This document shows, one piece after another, positions 42,122-52,445 of a stretch of DNA of 64,000 nucleotides. Location of the stretch: assembly GCA_029204225.1 (NCBI GenBank), contig CM055103.1, positions 38,113,648 through 38,177,647 on the forward strand, written 5' to 3'. The notes beneath the pieces were generated by a model that saw only the letters and a list, made by a program, of their open reading frames with translations, made no database searches and had not been told where the DNA came from. The position numbers and the translations under genes were made by a program. Position 1 is the first letter of the stretch. Every line of letters begins with the position of its first letter. The DNA is from Diphasiastrum complanatum. Lineage: Eukaryota; Streptophyta; Lycopodiopsida; Lycopodiales; Lycopodiaceae.

Positions 42122-42774
42122 TGTGAAAAACTCAGATCCAAAAGATGCTAAAGTTTCATAAAGATCTTGGCCATGGAAGTTATGCACATCTAGATTGAAA
42201 AAATGATAGAAATTGTGATGTTAAGCATACTAAACATCAACTAAACATCAAAATCTGATCATAAGCTTCCACAAACAGAAACTTGCTGTCCCTGTCCGTA
42301 CTTCAGAGCCTACAACCTGCATTTCACACGTGTGAAGCCATAGCAACAAAGAAATCACAATTCTAGTGGCTAGAATGCAAGATATGAACAAAAAAGTGAG
42401 AGAGAAGAAGATGGACCTTCAAAGAGCATAACATTCATTCAATAGAATGAAAATGAGATGTGTACATACTCGTGGAGATGGCTATTTATAGCAGCCATAG
42501 TGCCTCTTGGCCACTTGTCTTATGATAGGCTAAAATTGGGGTCCAATAGGATTCACCCATATACCTAGAAATTTGGTCAAATAGGAATGCACCAAATTAT
42601 GAGCCAATAGAAGAGCTCCACACTCGACCTCCTCTAATTAATGTGACCTCAAAAGTAGTGTACACATACTTTGGGCCTCTACATACATGTATGAACCTAT
42701 CTCTAACTTTTATTTGGCCATAGGCCTACAAAATCTCAAGTTAGGAAAATACTACTAGTTGACAATTTTTCACA
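42122..42774 (-). repeat. 3' LTR of the complete Copia element
   Basis: 653 bp, TGTGAAAAAC...TTTTTCACA on the plus strand. It contains CACACGTGTG at 42325-42334 and, on the minus strand, a TATAAATAG box near 42482. The polyprotein's stop codon lies within its first bases in element sense. Confidence 0.97.
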
Positions 42775-45700
42775 CTCCCTCTTCAACTAGTTTTAGCATA
42801 GATTTAGAAAGTACACCAAGACTTGTTCTATGCTTGAAAAATAAGTCCTTTCCCAATGCTTTGGTAAAGATATCAGCCACACATTCCTTTGATGGGACAT
42901 GTTCAAGCTTGATCTCTTTTGCCAACACTTGTTCTCTCACAAAATGGTAAGCCACCTCGATATGTTTGCTCCTTGCATGGAAAACCGGATTGCTTGCTAG
43001 ACTTTGGGCTGAAAGGTTGTCACAAAAGATGATTGGACTCTCTGAAAAATCCAGCAAATGAAGCTCCATAATCATCCTCTTGATCCACACCATCTCCTTT
43101 GTGCATGATGTCAAAGCTTTGTACTCGGCCTCACTAGAAGAAAGTGATATAGTTGCTTGTTTCTTCGACATCCATGAGATAGCTCCATCACCTATGAAAA
43201 TAGCATGTGCATTTATGGATTTTCTATCCATAAGGTCTCCTGCAAAATCTGAATCTGAAAAACCAAATAAGTTAGGTGATGAGCCTCTATAAACAATGCC
43301 AAAATCTTTTGTTCCCGAGATGTATCTCAAGATCCTCTTTCCTAGTTTCCAATGTTCTATGCTAGGATCTTGCATGAATTGGCTTAATCTACCAACACAA
43401 TAAGATAAATCAGGTCTTGTGATGGTTAGATATATAAGAGAACCTATTAGCTTCCTATAGAGAGTAATGTCCTCGAAGGATCTTTCATTACCTCTTATAG
43501 TTAGCTTTACATGTGATTCCATAGGTGTATCAATAGGATTTGCATCTACCATATGAAATCTATTGAGAATAGAAATAGCATACTTCTCTTGTGAAATAAA
43601 AGTGATTTGAGAAGTTCTAATTACTTCTATTCCTAAGATATAGCTCAAAAGACCAAGATCATGCACTTCAAATTCCTTTTTTAGTGCTTTCTTGATATCT
43701 TCTATATCTTCCTTGTTCCCTCCACTTAAAATAATGTCATCCACATAAATTAGAAGGATTGTAACATCATTAGCACTAATTCTAAAGTAAAGTGAATGAT
43801 CATACTCACTCATAGTGAAGTTTTGAGAAAGTAGAAAAGAGTTAAGCCTAGCATACCAACTCCTTGGTGCTTGCTTAAGACCATACAAACTTTTTTGTAG
43901 AAAACACACATGATTAGGCTTGCTATGAGAAACATAGCTCTCGGGTTGCTCCATGTAGACTTCCTCTTCAAGATCACCATTCAAAAAAGCATTAGAAATG
44001 TCTAATTGCCAAAGATCCCATCCATAAAGAGTTGCAAGGGAAATGATTACTCTTATGCTCACCATCTTTGCCACGGGTGCAAAGGTTTCCTCATAGTCAA
44101 TGCCATGCTCTTGAGCATAACCTTTAGCCACCAACCTTGCCTTCAACTTGTTGATAGATCCATCTTGATTTGTCTTTACCTTGAAGATCCATTTGCATCC
44201 AATTGCACTTTTGCCCTTTGGAAGCTCCACCAATCTCCATGTGTTGTTCTTCATAAGTGCTTCAAACTCAAGATCCATTGCTTGGATCCATTCCTCTTCT
44301 TGCCTTGCTTCATCTACACATGAAGGTACATCAAAAGAAGTTAGGAAAGCATAGTTGGATCCATCCACCACTTGCTTACCTTTGCCATCATAAGTGAGCC
44401 TTGAGGGTTTCACTTTATGCCTTGGAGTTCTCCTTGGAATTTGACTTGAAGAGGCTTCTTCAACATCCACATCCAATGTGTCATCAACTCCATTGTCATC
44501 AAGCACATTAGTTGCAACAACACCATCATCACTTGAAACAACTTTTGGAATGTTACTTTCATCAAAAATGACATCCCTACTTGTGAACACTTTCTTGATT
44601 GAAGGAACATAAATCCTATATGCTTTGCTTACTTCACTATAACCAACAAAAATGCCCTTTCTTGAAGATGGATCCTCCTTAGTTCTATCATCAAGAGTAA
44701 TGTTGAAGTAGCAAATGCATCCAAAAGTTCTTAGAAACTTGACATTAGGCTTCGTACCAAACAAAGCTTCAAAAGGGGTTTTTCCTTCCAATACAACACT
44801 TGGCCATCTATTGCATAGGAAATTTGCACACAACAAAGCATCACTCCAAAAAGGTTTAGGAAGATTAGCATTCAATCTCATTGCCTTTGCACTCTCACAC
44901 AAGGTTCTATTCTTCCTCTCGGCCACTCCATTTTGTTGTGGTGTTCTTGGACATGTGTACTCCCTCTTGATCCCATGCTCATCGCAAAAGGCTTTGAATT
45001 TGTTAGAAATGTATTCACCACCATTGTCGCTCCTCAAGCATTTGATTTTGGTTGTAAATTGAGTCTCAATAGCAACTTTGAACTTGACAAACACATCAAA
45101 CACCTCATCCTTGCTCTTTAGTAGATAAACCCAACAAAATCTACTAAAATCATCAATGAAAGTTACATACATCTTAGCACCTCCATTGCTAATTGTAGTA
45201 ACACCATGAATATCCGAATGCAAGAGAGAAAAAGGCATCTTAGATCTAGATATAGATCTAGTATATGGCAATCTATGTGATTTAGACAAAGCACATTCTT
45301 CACAAACATGATTCAAGCAAGTAAGAGACTTGGGAAGTCCCCTTACTACCTCCTTTTTGGCTATTACCTCCAAGGCCTTGTAGTTGAGATGTCCCATCCT
45401 TTTATGCCATACCTCTTGAATTGACATTTGTTCATTTGCCATGCATCCAACTTGGTTAGCAACAACACATGCATCAAGCTTGAACAATTTCCCTTGCCTT
45501 TTCCCTTTTGCAATGATACTACACCCCTTTTTGATCAAGCAAGCATCACCATCAAACTCAACTTTGAATCCTTTGTCAAGCATTTGGCTTACACTAAGTA
45601 AGTTCTTGGTAATGGATGGAATGAGCAAAACATCTTTCAATTCTATATTCCTATTTGTAGAAAGTGAAATAGGAATTGTGCCAATCCCCTTGATTGTACA

Positions 45701-46720
45701 CTCACCATCATTTGCGGTATAGATTACCTTCCTATCACCATCAAATGCCATTAAAGATGAAAAATACTCTTTATGATATGTCATATGAGAAGTGGCTCCA
45801 CTATCAATCCACCAAGGATCAATGTCTCCATGATTAGCCAACAAGCAAGATGACATAACAAAAGCATCATTTGAAAGAAGCTCATCCCCACCCTCATCAA
45901 TAGTTAGATTGGTTTGCTTTTCCCCTTGATCCCTCTTTTTCTTAAAACAATCACTAGCAAAATGCCCTTTGACTCCACAATAGAAACATTTTAGCTTAGA
46001 TCTATCCTTCTTTTTGCCAAAAGTAGAGTGCTCACCTTGGTCTTGCCCTTTAGACCAATTGCTTTTACCTTTGCCCTTGAACTTGCCTTTAGAGAACATT
46101 GCCTCCTCTTCTCCTCCTTGAGATGTAGAAGATGCTCCCACTCTTGCTTGCAACCTGAATTCTTCAGCCAACAAGACCTCTTGCAAGTCTCCAACACTTG
46201 GTAAACATTTTTGGATAGCATAACTTTGAACAAGATTAGCATGATCATCCAACAAGCCATTGAGAATCACTTGAACAAGCTCCTCATTATTTATGCCATC
46301 ATTAATGCATGCTAACTCATCATTCAATGCTTTAACTCTCAAAACAAAAGCATGTCCATTCTCACTCTTCTTTTGCATACAAGAAAAGATTTGCCTTCTT
46401 AAAGTCAACACTCTAGAAGTAGACTTGGATTCATAAACCTTCTTCAAGGCTTCCCAAGCTTCACTAGATGATGTGCACTTACCAACCTCTTTGATAAGCT
46501 CATTTGTCACATTCATCTTGATCATGTGAAGGGCTTTCTTTGCCCTCTTGTCATACCTCAATTGTTCTTGAGGTGCCAAAGGTCTCTCCTCCACACCTAC
46601 AACAATATCCATCAACTCATTCATCTCAAGCAAAGACTCCATCCTTACTTTCCAAGTAGAATAGTTGAGGGAGGTAAGCCTATCATTGCTTTCCAACATG
46701 TAGCCTCCATTTGTAGCCAT
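42770..46720 (-). CDS. Copia Gag-Pol polyprotein, intact, 1316 aa
   Basis: One frame encodes the whole element. Gag runs from MATNGGYMLE (UBN2-type) to the zinc knuckle CFYCGVKGHFASDC (res. 245-258). Protease has WIDSGATSHM (Asp 306). The pre-integrase zinc site is H439, H444, C473, C476. The integrase core has D503 (HSDIHG), D565 (RSDNGGEY) and E601 (NGVAERKN). Reverse transcriptase has KARLVAKGYAQ, LDISNAFLNG (D907) and YVDD (992-995). RNase H has D1156/D1158 (FSDSDFAGD), E1197 and D1234, ending ADIFTKAL. The polyprotein is cut by its own protease to give particle, copying and integration enzymes. Start: first Met, about 610 bases after the primer site. The last codons lie in the purine tract and the TGA lies in the LTR. 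No stop or shift separates Gag and Pol, as is usual for Copia. Confidence 0.97.
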   Translation of the reverse strand: MATNGGYMLESNDRLTSLNYSTWKVRMESLLEMNELMDIVVGVEERPLAPQEQLRYDKRAKKALHMIKMNVTNELIKEVGKCTSSSEAWEALKKVYESKSTSRVLTLRRQIFSCMQKKSENGHAFVLRVKALNDELACINDGINNEELVQVILNGLLDDHANLVQSYAIQKCLPSVGDLQEVLLAEEFRLQARVGASSTSQGGEEEAMFSKGKFKGKGKSNWSKGQDQGEHSTFGKKKDRSKLKCFYCGVKGHFASDCFKKKRDQGEKQTNLTIDEGGDELLSNDAFVMSSCLLANHGDIDPWWIDSGATSHMTYHKEYFSSLMAFDGDRKVIYTANDGECTIKGIGTIPISLSTNRNIELKDVLLIPSITKNLLSVSQMLDKGFKVEFDGDACLIKKGCSIIAKGKRQGKLFKLDACVVANQVGCMANEQMSIQEVWHKRMGHLNYKALEVIAKKEVVRGLPKSLTCLNHVCEECALSKSHRLPYTRSISRSKMPFSLLHSDIHGVTTISNGGAKMYVTFIDDFSRFCWVYLLKSKDEVFDVFVKFKVAIETQFTTKIKCLRSDNGGEYISNKFKAFCDEHGIKREYTCPRTPQQNGVAERKNRTLCESAKAMRLNANLPKPFWSDALLCANFLCNRWPSVVLEGKTPFEALFGTKPNVKFLRTFGCICYFNITLDDRTKEDPSSRKGIFVGYSEVSKAYRIYVPSIKKVFTSRDVIFDESNIPKVVSSDDGVVATNVLDDNGVDDTLDVDVEEASSSQIPRRTPRHKVKPSRLTYDGKGKQVVDGSNYAFLTSFDVPSCVDEARQEEEWIQAMDLEFEALMKNNTWRLVELPKGKSAIGCKWIFKVKTNQDGSINKLKARLVAKGYAQEHGIDYEETFAPVAKMVSIRVIISLATLYGWDLWQLDISNAFLNGDLEEEVYMEQPESYVSHSKPNHVCFLQKSLYGLKQAPRSWYARLNSFLLSQNFTMSEYDHSLYFRISANDVTILLIYVDDIILSGGNKEDIEDIKKALKKEFEVHDLGLLSYILGIEVIRTSQITFISQEKYAISILNRFHMVDANPIDTPMESHVKLTIRGNERSFEDITLYRKLIGSLIYLTITRPDLSYCVGRLSQFMQDPSIEHWKLGKRILRYISGTKDFGIVYRGSSPNLFGFSDSDFAGDLMDRKSINAHAIFIGDGAISWMSKKQATISLSSSEAEYKALTSCTKEMVWIKRMIMELHLLDFSESPIIFCDNLSAQSLASNPVFHARSKHIEVAYHFVREQVLAKEIKLEHVPSKECVADIFTKALGKDLFFKHRTSLGVLSKSMLKLVEEGV
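42775..42790 (-). promoter_or_regulatory. Polypurine tract, inside the coding frame
   Basis: On the minus strand CTAGTTGAAGAGGGAG ends exactly at the 3' LTR. It also codes for the last residues (LVEEG) of the polyprotein. It is the expected primer for plus-strand synthesis. Confidence 0.85.
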
Positions 46721-47317
46721 GTTGCAATGATTGATCTCTGATCTTTGACCTGTTCCAATGCACTAAGCACTCTCTTGAATCAACAAATGAAACACAAGAA
46801 GAAATCACAAAGATTTGGAACCTAAAACCTTACTTTTTCTCTCTTTTCCTCACTTTTTCCTCAATTTTAGCCACTAGTTTTATGATTTCTTGATCAAACC
46901 AAGACCAAACCTCAATATACTTGCTTTTCCCTCACTCCTAAGATTGAAATACACTCTTGAATCATTCAGCAAACTGAAAATCAGAGGGTTACATCAATTT
47001 TGAAGTTTTTGACATGAAGAAGCAAGAAATTGAATCAAAAAACTATATGCTAGAATGGAAAACTAATAGGATCTTGTTGGATCTTGCATCTCCCTCTTTC
47101 CAAAACAATTTTTGTCTCCTTATTCTGATAAGTACAGAGGGAATTCGCCCTACTTCAATTGAAATGCATACAAATGATGTTTTGATCACAAAGATCCAAT
47201 TTCTACACATAAATCAACAAGATTTTTAGCTAGAAACTTGATTGGAATGCTACAAAAGCAAACTCGCCCACAAATCTCTTCTAAATCTGGCAAAACCTGC
47301 ACATTTGGCCGCCTAAT
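46721..47317 (-). other. Untranslated leader of the complete Copia element
   Basis: About 600 bases lie between primer site and gag start. Only short frames are seen, and nothing structural stands out beyond AT-rich tracts. It is expected to hold packaging signals. Confidence 0.7.
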
Positions 47318-47329
47318 GCTCTGATACCA
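47318..47329 (-). promoter_or_regulatory. Primer binding site, initiator tRNA-Met
   Basis: Minus-strand TGGTATCAGAGC abuts the 5' LTR end (CA) without a gap. It is the exact 12-base complement usual in plant Copia elements. Confidence 0.95.
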
Positions 47330-47982
47330 TGTGAAAAACTCAGATCCAAAAGATGCTAAAGTTTCATAAAGATCTTGGCCATGGAAGTTATGCACATCTA
47401 GATTGAAAAAATGATAGAAATTGTGATGTTAAGCATACTAAACATCAACTAAACATCAAAATCTGATCATAAGCTTCCACAAACAGAAACTTGCTGTCCC
47501 TGTCCGTACTTCAGAGCCTACAACCTGCATTTCACACGTGTGAAGCCATAGCAACAAAGAAATCACAATTCTAGTGGCTAGAATGCAAGATATGAACAAA
47601 AAAGTGAGAGAGAAGAAGATGGACCTTCAAAGAGCATAACATTCATTCAATAGAATGAAAATGAGATGTGTACATACTCGTGGAGATGGCTATTTATAGC
47701 AGCCATAGTGCCTCTTGGCCACTTGTCTTATGATAGGCTAAAATTGGGGTCCAATACGATTCACCCATATACCTAGAAATTTGGTCAAATAGGAATGCAC
47801 CAAATTATGAGCCAATAGAAGAGCTCCACACTCGACCTCCTCTAATTAATGTGACCTCAAAAGTAGTGTACACATACTTTGGGCCTCTACATACATGTAT
47901 GAACCTATCTCTAACTTTTATTTGGCCATAGGCCTACAAAATCTCAAGTTAGGAAAATACTACTAGTTGACAATTTTTCACA
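47330..47982 (-). repeat. 5' LTR of the complete Copia element
   Basis: 653 bp. On the minus strand it carries GCTATAAATA (47700-47691), a consensus TATA box about 280 bases into the LTR. The palindrome CACACGTGTG (47533-47542) would then lie roughly 130 bases downstream of the start, inside the transcript. Confidence 0.97.
47691..47700 (-). promoter_or_regulatory. LTR TATA box
   Basis: Minus-strand GCTATAAATA in the 5' LTR fits the plant TATA consensus. It would set the start of the full-length RNA near 47665. Confidence 0.7.
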
Positions 47983-47987
47983 CAAAC

Positions 47988-48659
47988 TCTATAAAGAGGA
48001 AATGCTCCTCTCATTTTTGTAATTGATGAGTATGGTTTTTGAGAACTTTTTTGTAGAAATCTAATGTTCCTTTGTAGCTTGTAGGAGGGCTCGTGAACAA
48101 TTGATGATTATCTTGGTATGCTTGTAGGGGATTAATAGACGATTGGCCATTCTATGTATGATCGTGAGTGGACCATTGAGGTCAGGAACAATCTAGTTGG
48201 TGCATGTCCCTCTTGTATACCCTAAGGGGACCCCTAGAGATTGTAGAGAAACTTCTCTTCTCATTTTGGTGGTTGGTTATAGTTCTTGAGAGATTAGGAG
48301 AACTCTATGGTAATGTTCATTTGTAGGAGAGCCCAAGATCCACTAATAGTACTCAATCATTAGTAGTACTTAATAGCACACACGATCCAATGTCTTGTAG
48401 GTTGTTGTTCGACCATAAACCCATTGATGATTGGTACGGATAAATATATAGGTTCGGCATGAAGATTTGCACCATTGACTATATCTCATGCCCATGTTAT
48501 TCCTCAAAAAATTCTATTTTTGCAAATGGCCCATGTTTGAAAATTAATGTTAGAGAGACTGAAAAAATCTTTGGATCTGAGAGAAAAGAAAATGCCATAG
48601 AATAAGTACCAGATCGTGATGGAGCATACACACAAGAAAAGTTGAACATTGAACCTTTT
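47988..48659. other. Possible remainder of a Gypsy LTR, with internal duplications
   Basis: Starts with TCTATAAAGAGGAAATGCTCC directly after the Copia target site. Two diverged copies of about 200 bp (47993-48190 and 48240-48370) share AGGAAATGCTCCTCTCATTTTK and TTTGTAGGAG phrases. At 48370-48440 is a second copy of the block at 48873-48940 that forms the end of transposase-like copy B. No gene is called. Confidence 0.4.
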
Positions 48660-50460
48660 CTAAGACATGAATTGGCAGATTGTGCAAAATCTTAGATTTA
48701 TGGACAATCTGCACAAAAGATTTTCAATTTTATTGCAATTGCCTCCCCTTGGGATATCCAACGAGCTGAATTGTACAAGGCCATTGTAGTACTCAGCATT
48801 GTCCATAGATCTAAGAATTGGGCTAAAATCCTTCTTAAATAATGGTATAGTCCATCTACAGTAGTACTCATCAATAACACACATAATCCAATGTCTGTAG
48901 CTTGACGTTTGACCATAAATCCATTGACAATTGGTTTGGCGAGTTTTTTGTTTGATATTTAAATTGTGCTCTTCTATAAAACCACTGAAAAAGTTGAACT
49001 AAATATTTATTTTTTGAATAGTGTCCTCCATGATTTGTAGCTCTATGAAATGCTCTTCTTGCTTGCCAATGTGATTTTTCCATGCTTGTGATGACCAGAT
49101 ACTTAAGCTCCCATATTCCTTTGCAAAATAAGTTACATGATGAAGAAAGATGTGATGCAGACAAGAGTTGAAATTAGTAGAAATTGGTAACATTATTAGA
49201 AATAAATATAATCGTGAATGAGATATCATATAATGAAATAGATCAGTACCATGTAATGTGTAACGTGATCTTCTCCCCAACAATTTTGTACAAACTTTAC
49301 AAATGTGGTGCAATGATCTTGCAAGGTCCTCATATCTTTTGATGATAGGTTTTCTTTCCTGATAACACCTATGAGTTTCTATAAGTTGTTCCACACTTGT
49401 CCCTTTTCCACTCGATTACTTACTTCCAGTGTTCATGTGGCTTGAACAATTTCTTTCCAAATTCCGTATCTGACACTTGATTCTTTGCGTGTGTGATTGG
49501 ATAAGAATCTTCTTGCTTTAGCACTTCCAATTGATAGCTTATTAGGAACATTTCCTTTTTTTCCTGAGAGTCTGTCACTTTTTTCAATGGTAACATTCCC
49601 TTTATGTAGCTGCCTTTAAAAGAACTTCTTCCAACCTTTTGATAGTTGCTTTAGCCACAGACTCCGGTTTATGATTCCATGCAAGGAGAACATGCAGATA
49701 AATAAGTTTTTCAATAATATGAACCTCAGCATGCAGTGTGCATATGTGAACAATATTTTAATGGAATTGGCAGCACACTTTTTATATTTGGATCTTCTGC
49801 ATCTCATGTTGGCCCAATGTTCGGTTGTCCCAAATTCATATTGTAGTAATCCTTCATGCAATAAAGACATGGATGCTTTGATGTTGCCCCATGAGAGACA
49901 CTATACATACATTTCAATGTTTCAAATCGCTTGCAAAATGCCATTGAATTTGAAAACTTCCATGGTTTTCGACTGTTAATTTCTTACCCTCCAAATGTCT
50001 CTTTATAATCTCACCATAATTTGTTCGTGAGAATATCCATGAAAGTATTTTATGGTCCTCTTTCAAGACCTATAGAGAAACAAGTAATGCATGCCAATGT
50101 TAATAAAAAAATGGCAATGTATGAAATGTTAATAACGATACTTAAAAAGAAAATTGAAACACCTTATGTGATTTTTCGATTGAACACTAAAAATTTGATC
50201 ATCTACATCTGAAATTTTGTTCATCAAAGTGAGACTCACTCTCCAACTTTTGACCTTCGATGATTTCAGATTCATCCAATTTTATTACAATAATGATCTT
50301 TCCAGTTACTTGATGTTCTTCTAGTTTATAAAATCAAATAATGTGTTTTAGAATATTTTCAATATCAAGAAAAATATTATTGCAATTGTTGTAATTGAGC
50401 TCACCATATTCTGATTTGTATAATTCAATTTTATGCAGTGGTTGGCCAACAATTTTGTGC
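48660..50460 (-). pseudogene. Transposase-like gene, copy B
   Basis: Minus-strand blocks mirror copy A in the same order. IIVIKLDESEIIEGQKLE has its Asp at 50274-50276. FSVQSKNHI is followed by an intron with acceptor CTCTATAG at 50071, then VLKEDHKILSWIFSRTNYG. FQIQWHFASDL has its Asp at 49926-49928, then TLKCMYSVSHGATSKH and PCLYCMKD. VHICTLHAEVHIIEKLIYLH follows, with Glu at 49725. It continues past the end of copy A: LHKGNVTIEKSDR, VTYFAKEYGSLSIWSSQAW, EKSHWQARRAFHRATNHGG and LVQLFQWFYRRAQF, spread over several frames. At least four shifts and stops make it dead. It is the best guide to the family's C-terminal part. Function as a DNA transposase is inferred only. Confidence 0.68.
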
Positions 50461-50469
50461 CGAACGTAT

Positions 50470-50860
50470 ATTAGCGGATGGTTTGGAGAATGGAAGGACA
50501 AGAAGGGAGAGATGAACCTTGTGGCACGGCGATGAAAGATGGATGAGATGCATCCACGTCGGGGTGTCGGGAGAGAGTTAAGAATCGACTAGGTGGATCT
50601 GAATAGGAATGGATGTAGAGATTGGGGATATGGAAGAAGCGATAGTGATGGACAGGATGGAAGAGGAAGAAACAGCTACAGATGTGGTTTGTATAGACAA
50701 AAGAGGAACAGAAGTGAAAGCAACAGTGGAGGATGTGGCGATGATAGAAACGGAAGTGGTTAGTTGTGGGGTGGTGGTTTGGCGTCTGGTAACAAGGGGA
50801 GACGAGGAGGAGGGGACAATGCCACACATCCTCTTGTTGGCCGTCGTATTGATCTAGATT
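50470..50860 (+). pseudogene. Glycine/arginine/serine-rich coding-like fragment
   Basis: One forward frame reads like an RGG/SR-type low-complexity protein: RDWGYGRSDSDGQDGRGR, KRNRSESNSGG, DDRNGSG and NKGRRGGG, ending near THPLVGRRID, with a few stops. The composition is unlike the AT-rich flanks. It abuts the 5' edge of transposase copy B and lies just upstream of a Copia LTR end and primer site (50965). It could be a captured host gene piece. Other frames are also open, so the call is uncertain. Confidence 0.35.
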
Positions 50861-50964
50861 GATCTTAATCTCGAGTAGATTGATAGGTCAAGTAATCTGA
50901 CAACCAATCCCTCTTGAGGATCAGATTAGGATCCACTCTTGGTCCTTTTTGTACTTTTTGCACA

Positions 50965-50977
50965 TGGTATCAGAGCC
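50965..50977 (+). promoter_or_regulatory. Primer binding site of the decayed plus-strand Copia
   Basis: TGGTATCAGAGCC follows the LTR-like end TTTTTGCACA, giving a plus-strand polarity opposite to that of the complete element. Confidence 0.8.
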
Positions 50978-52432
50978 TAGTACAAGAGGTTTTGTTGAAA
51001 TTGATAGGGTTAATCCAAATCAAAGCCAAAATAAGCAGTTTTTTGGAAACTAGTCAAATTTTGTGTAGCAAGTTGGATTTGATAGCTATCCTCAAAAATT
51101 TTGGTCCAGATCTTGTTGTGGGCTGTAGGAACCCTTTTCACACGTGTGAGGCCATACAGCTCCGGTTTTGACTAAGAAATTTCAAAAATTTGTAGAATTT
51201 GAGTCACATACCCAATTTGAGTGATTTTTGTGCAAAATCAGGCATTCTCTATAAAGAATATAATCCCTTGACTAGTTCTTGGATTAGATCAGCCAAGAAA
51301 TTAAATTTGAAGCTTGAATTAGGTGCATGAATTGATTATCTCTGATTTTTTGAGTGCATGTTGAAGTTGAGAGAGATTTTGCTAAAAATCATAGATTAAG
51401 GAGTGATATGCAAGGTGAGAGGTTGAAATCCATTGTACCATCACTCTAGATTTGTTCAAGAGTGACAGGGTCAAGTTTAGAAGCATCCATTTGCTAGAAA
51501 ACATTCTTGGATCTGTCCTCCAAGTGAAACCTTTGAGAGTTTCTAGTGCATATAGAGCATCTATGCAAATCTTTTGTAGAATTTTACATAGATTGGCTTC
51601 AATTGAGAGTTCTAGAAAAGAGATTGAGATCCAAGTCACATTGTTCAATCCTTATGAATATTGCTCAAAGTATATAACATGCTTGAGAAAATTTAAACTG
51701 AGAAAAATATGTCCACTCTCATGAGCTTCCAAACCATCTTACTTTTGATAACAAATTTCTTCACCCATCCCCTGTGAGAAATATTGCAAAAGATATCTTG
51801 ATTTGGCCAATTTTATGTACATAATATCATTCCGCACGTGTGGAGCCTGTTCCCATGTGTGAATCATAGGCATAGGTTAGCTTGTACATAATACCAAGTG
51901 CCATTAAGTCAAATAGTCAAAATTTTCAAGTTAGAATGCATTTCTAGATTCTAGCTTTTTTCAAGAGGTGCAATTTCAATGGATGGCCATAGATTTGTAT
52001 GAGACCTTAGGAGAAGCCAAAGGACAAGTGGATGTATTGTTTCACATGTGTGAAATAGTTCAGGTCGTCCAAGTCTCAAGCTTTTTGTATATACTCCAAT
52101 TTGGAGCTCATTTGCTAAGAACAATTTGAAGATATCTTAAGAGTTTTGCATCAAGCTTGTGTATCTCTCTTTTCGCATGCATTTTGGTGGATTAATTCTT
52201 TAATTAGTGTTAGTACTTTGCTTTCAGGTCTCAATCCATACATCAAGCTATTTTTCACACGTGCGAAGCCTCCTCGATTATTTACACTTTGCTTTAGAAT
52301 CCTCCTGCTTATAGATCTACATTGTGTCAATTCTATGTGCTAGTTTTGATGGAGATGAAGATAGTAGTTCAAACAATCACTCTTGTGGATTGAATGAATC
52401 CATTTATGGTCTTAATTTTACTTTCTTTCACA

Positions 52433-52445
52433 TGGTATCATATCC
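52433..52445 (+). promoter_or_regulatory. Second, mutated primer binding site
   Basis: TGGTATCATATCC follows CTTTCTTTCACA. The 60 bases around it resemble those around 50965, including GTACAAGARG after the site, which suggests duplication of the LTR end and leader start. Confidence 0.65.

Larger units (their letters stand above)
42122..47982 (-). mobile_element. Complete, young Ty1/Copia element, 5861 bp
   Basis: Two 653-bp LTRs (42122-42774 and 47330-47982) differ by a single base that I can see (G at about 42552, C at about 47760). They flank one uninterrupted 1316-codon polyprotein, a primer site and a purine tract, with exact CAAAC target duplications. All catalytic motifs are present. 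This is the only element in the window that could be autonomous. Near-identical LTRs mean a very recent insertion. Its LTR termini TGTGAAAA/TTTTCACA are shared by the solo LTRs at 35.4 and 53.5 kb and by the remnant at 0-0.8 kb. Confidence 0.97.

Noticed and set aside
44006-45121. Several plus-strand frames opposite the Copia polyprotein
   Set aside because: They are mirror frames of the intact minus-strand gene.
50471-50829. Minus frames rich in Ser/Thr/His opposite the Gly-rich segment
   Set aside because: They are antisense to the Gly/Arg-rich frame and carry no family signal. The choice of strand here remains uncertain.
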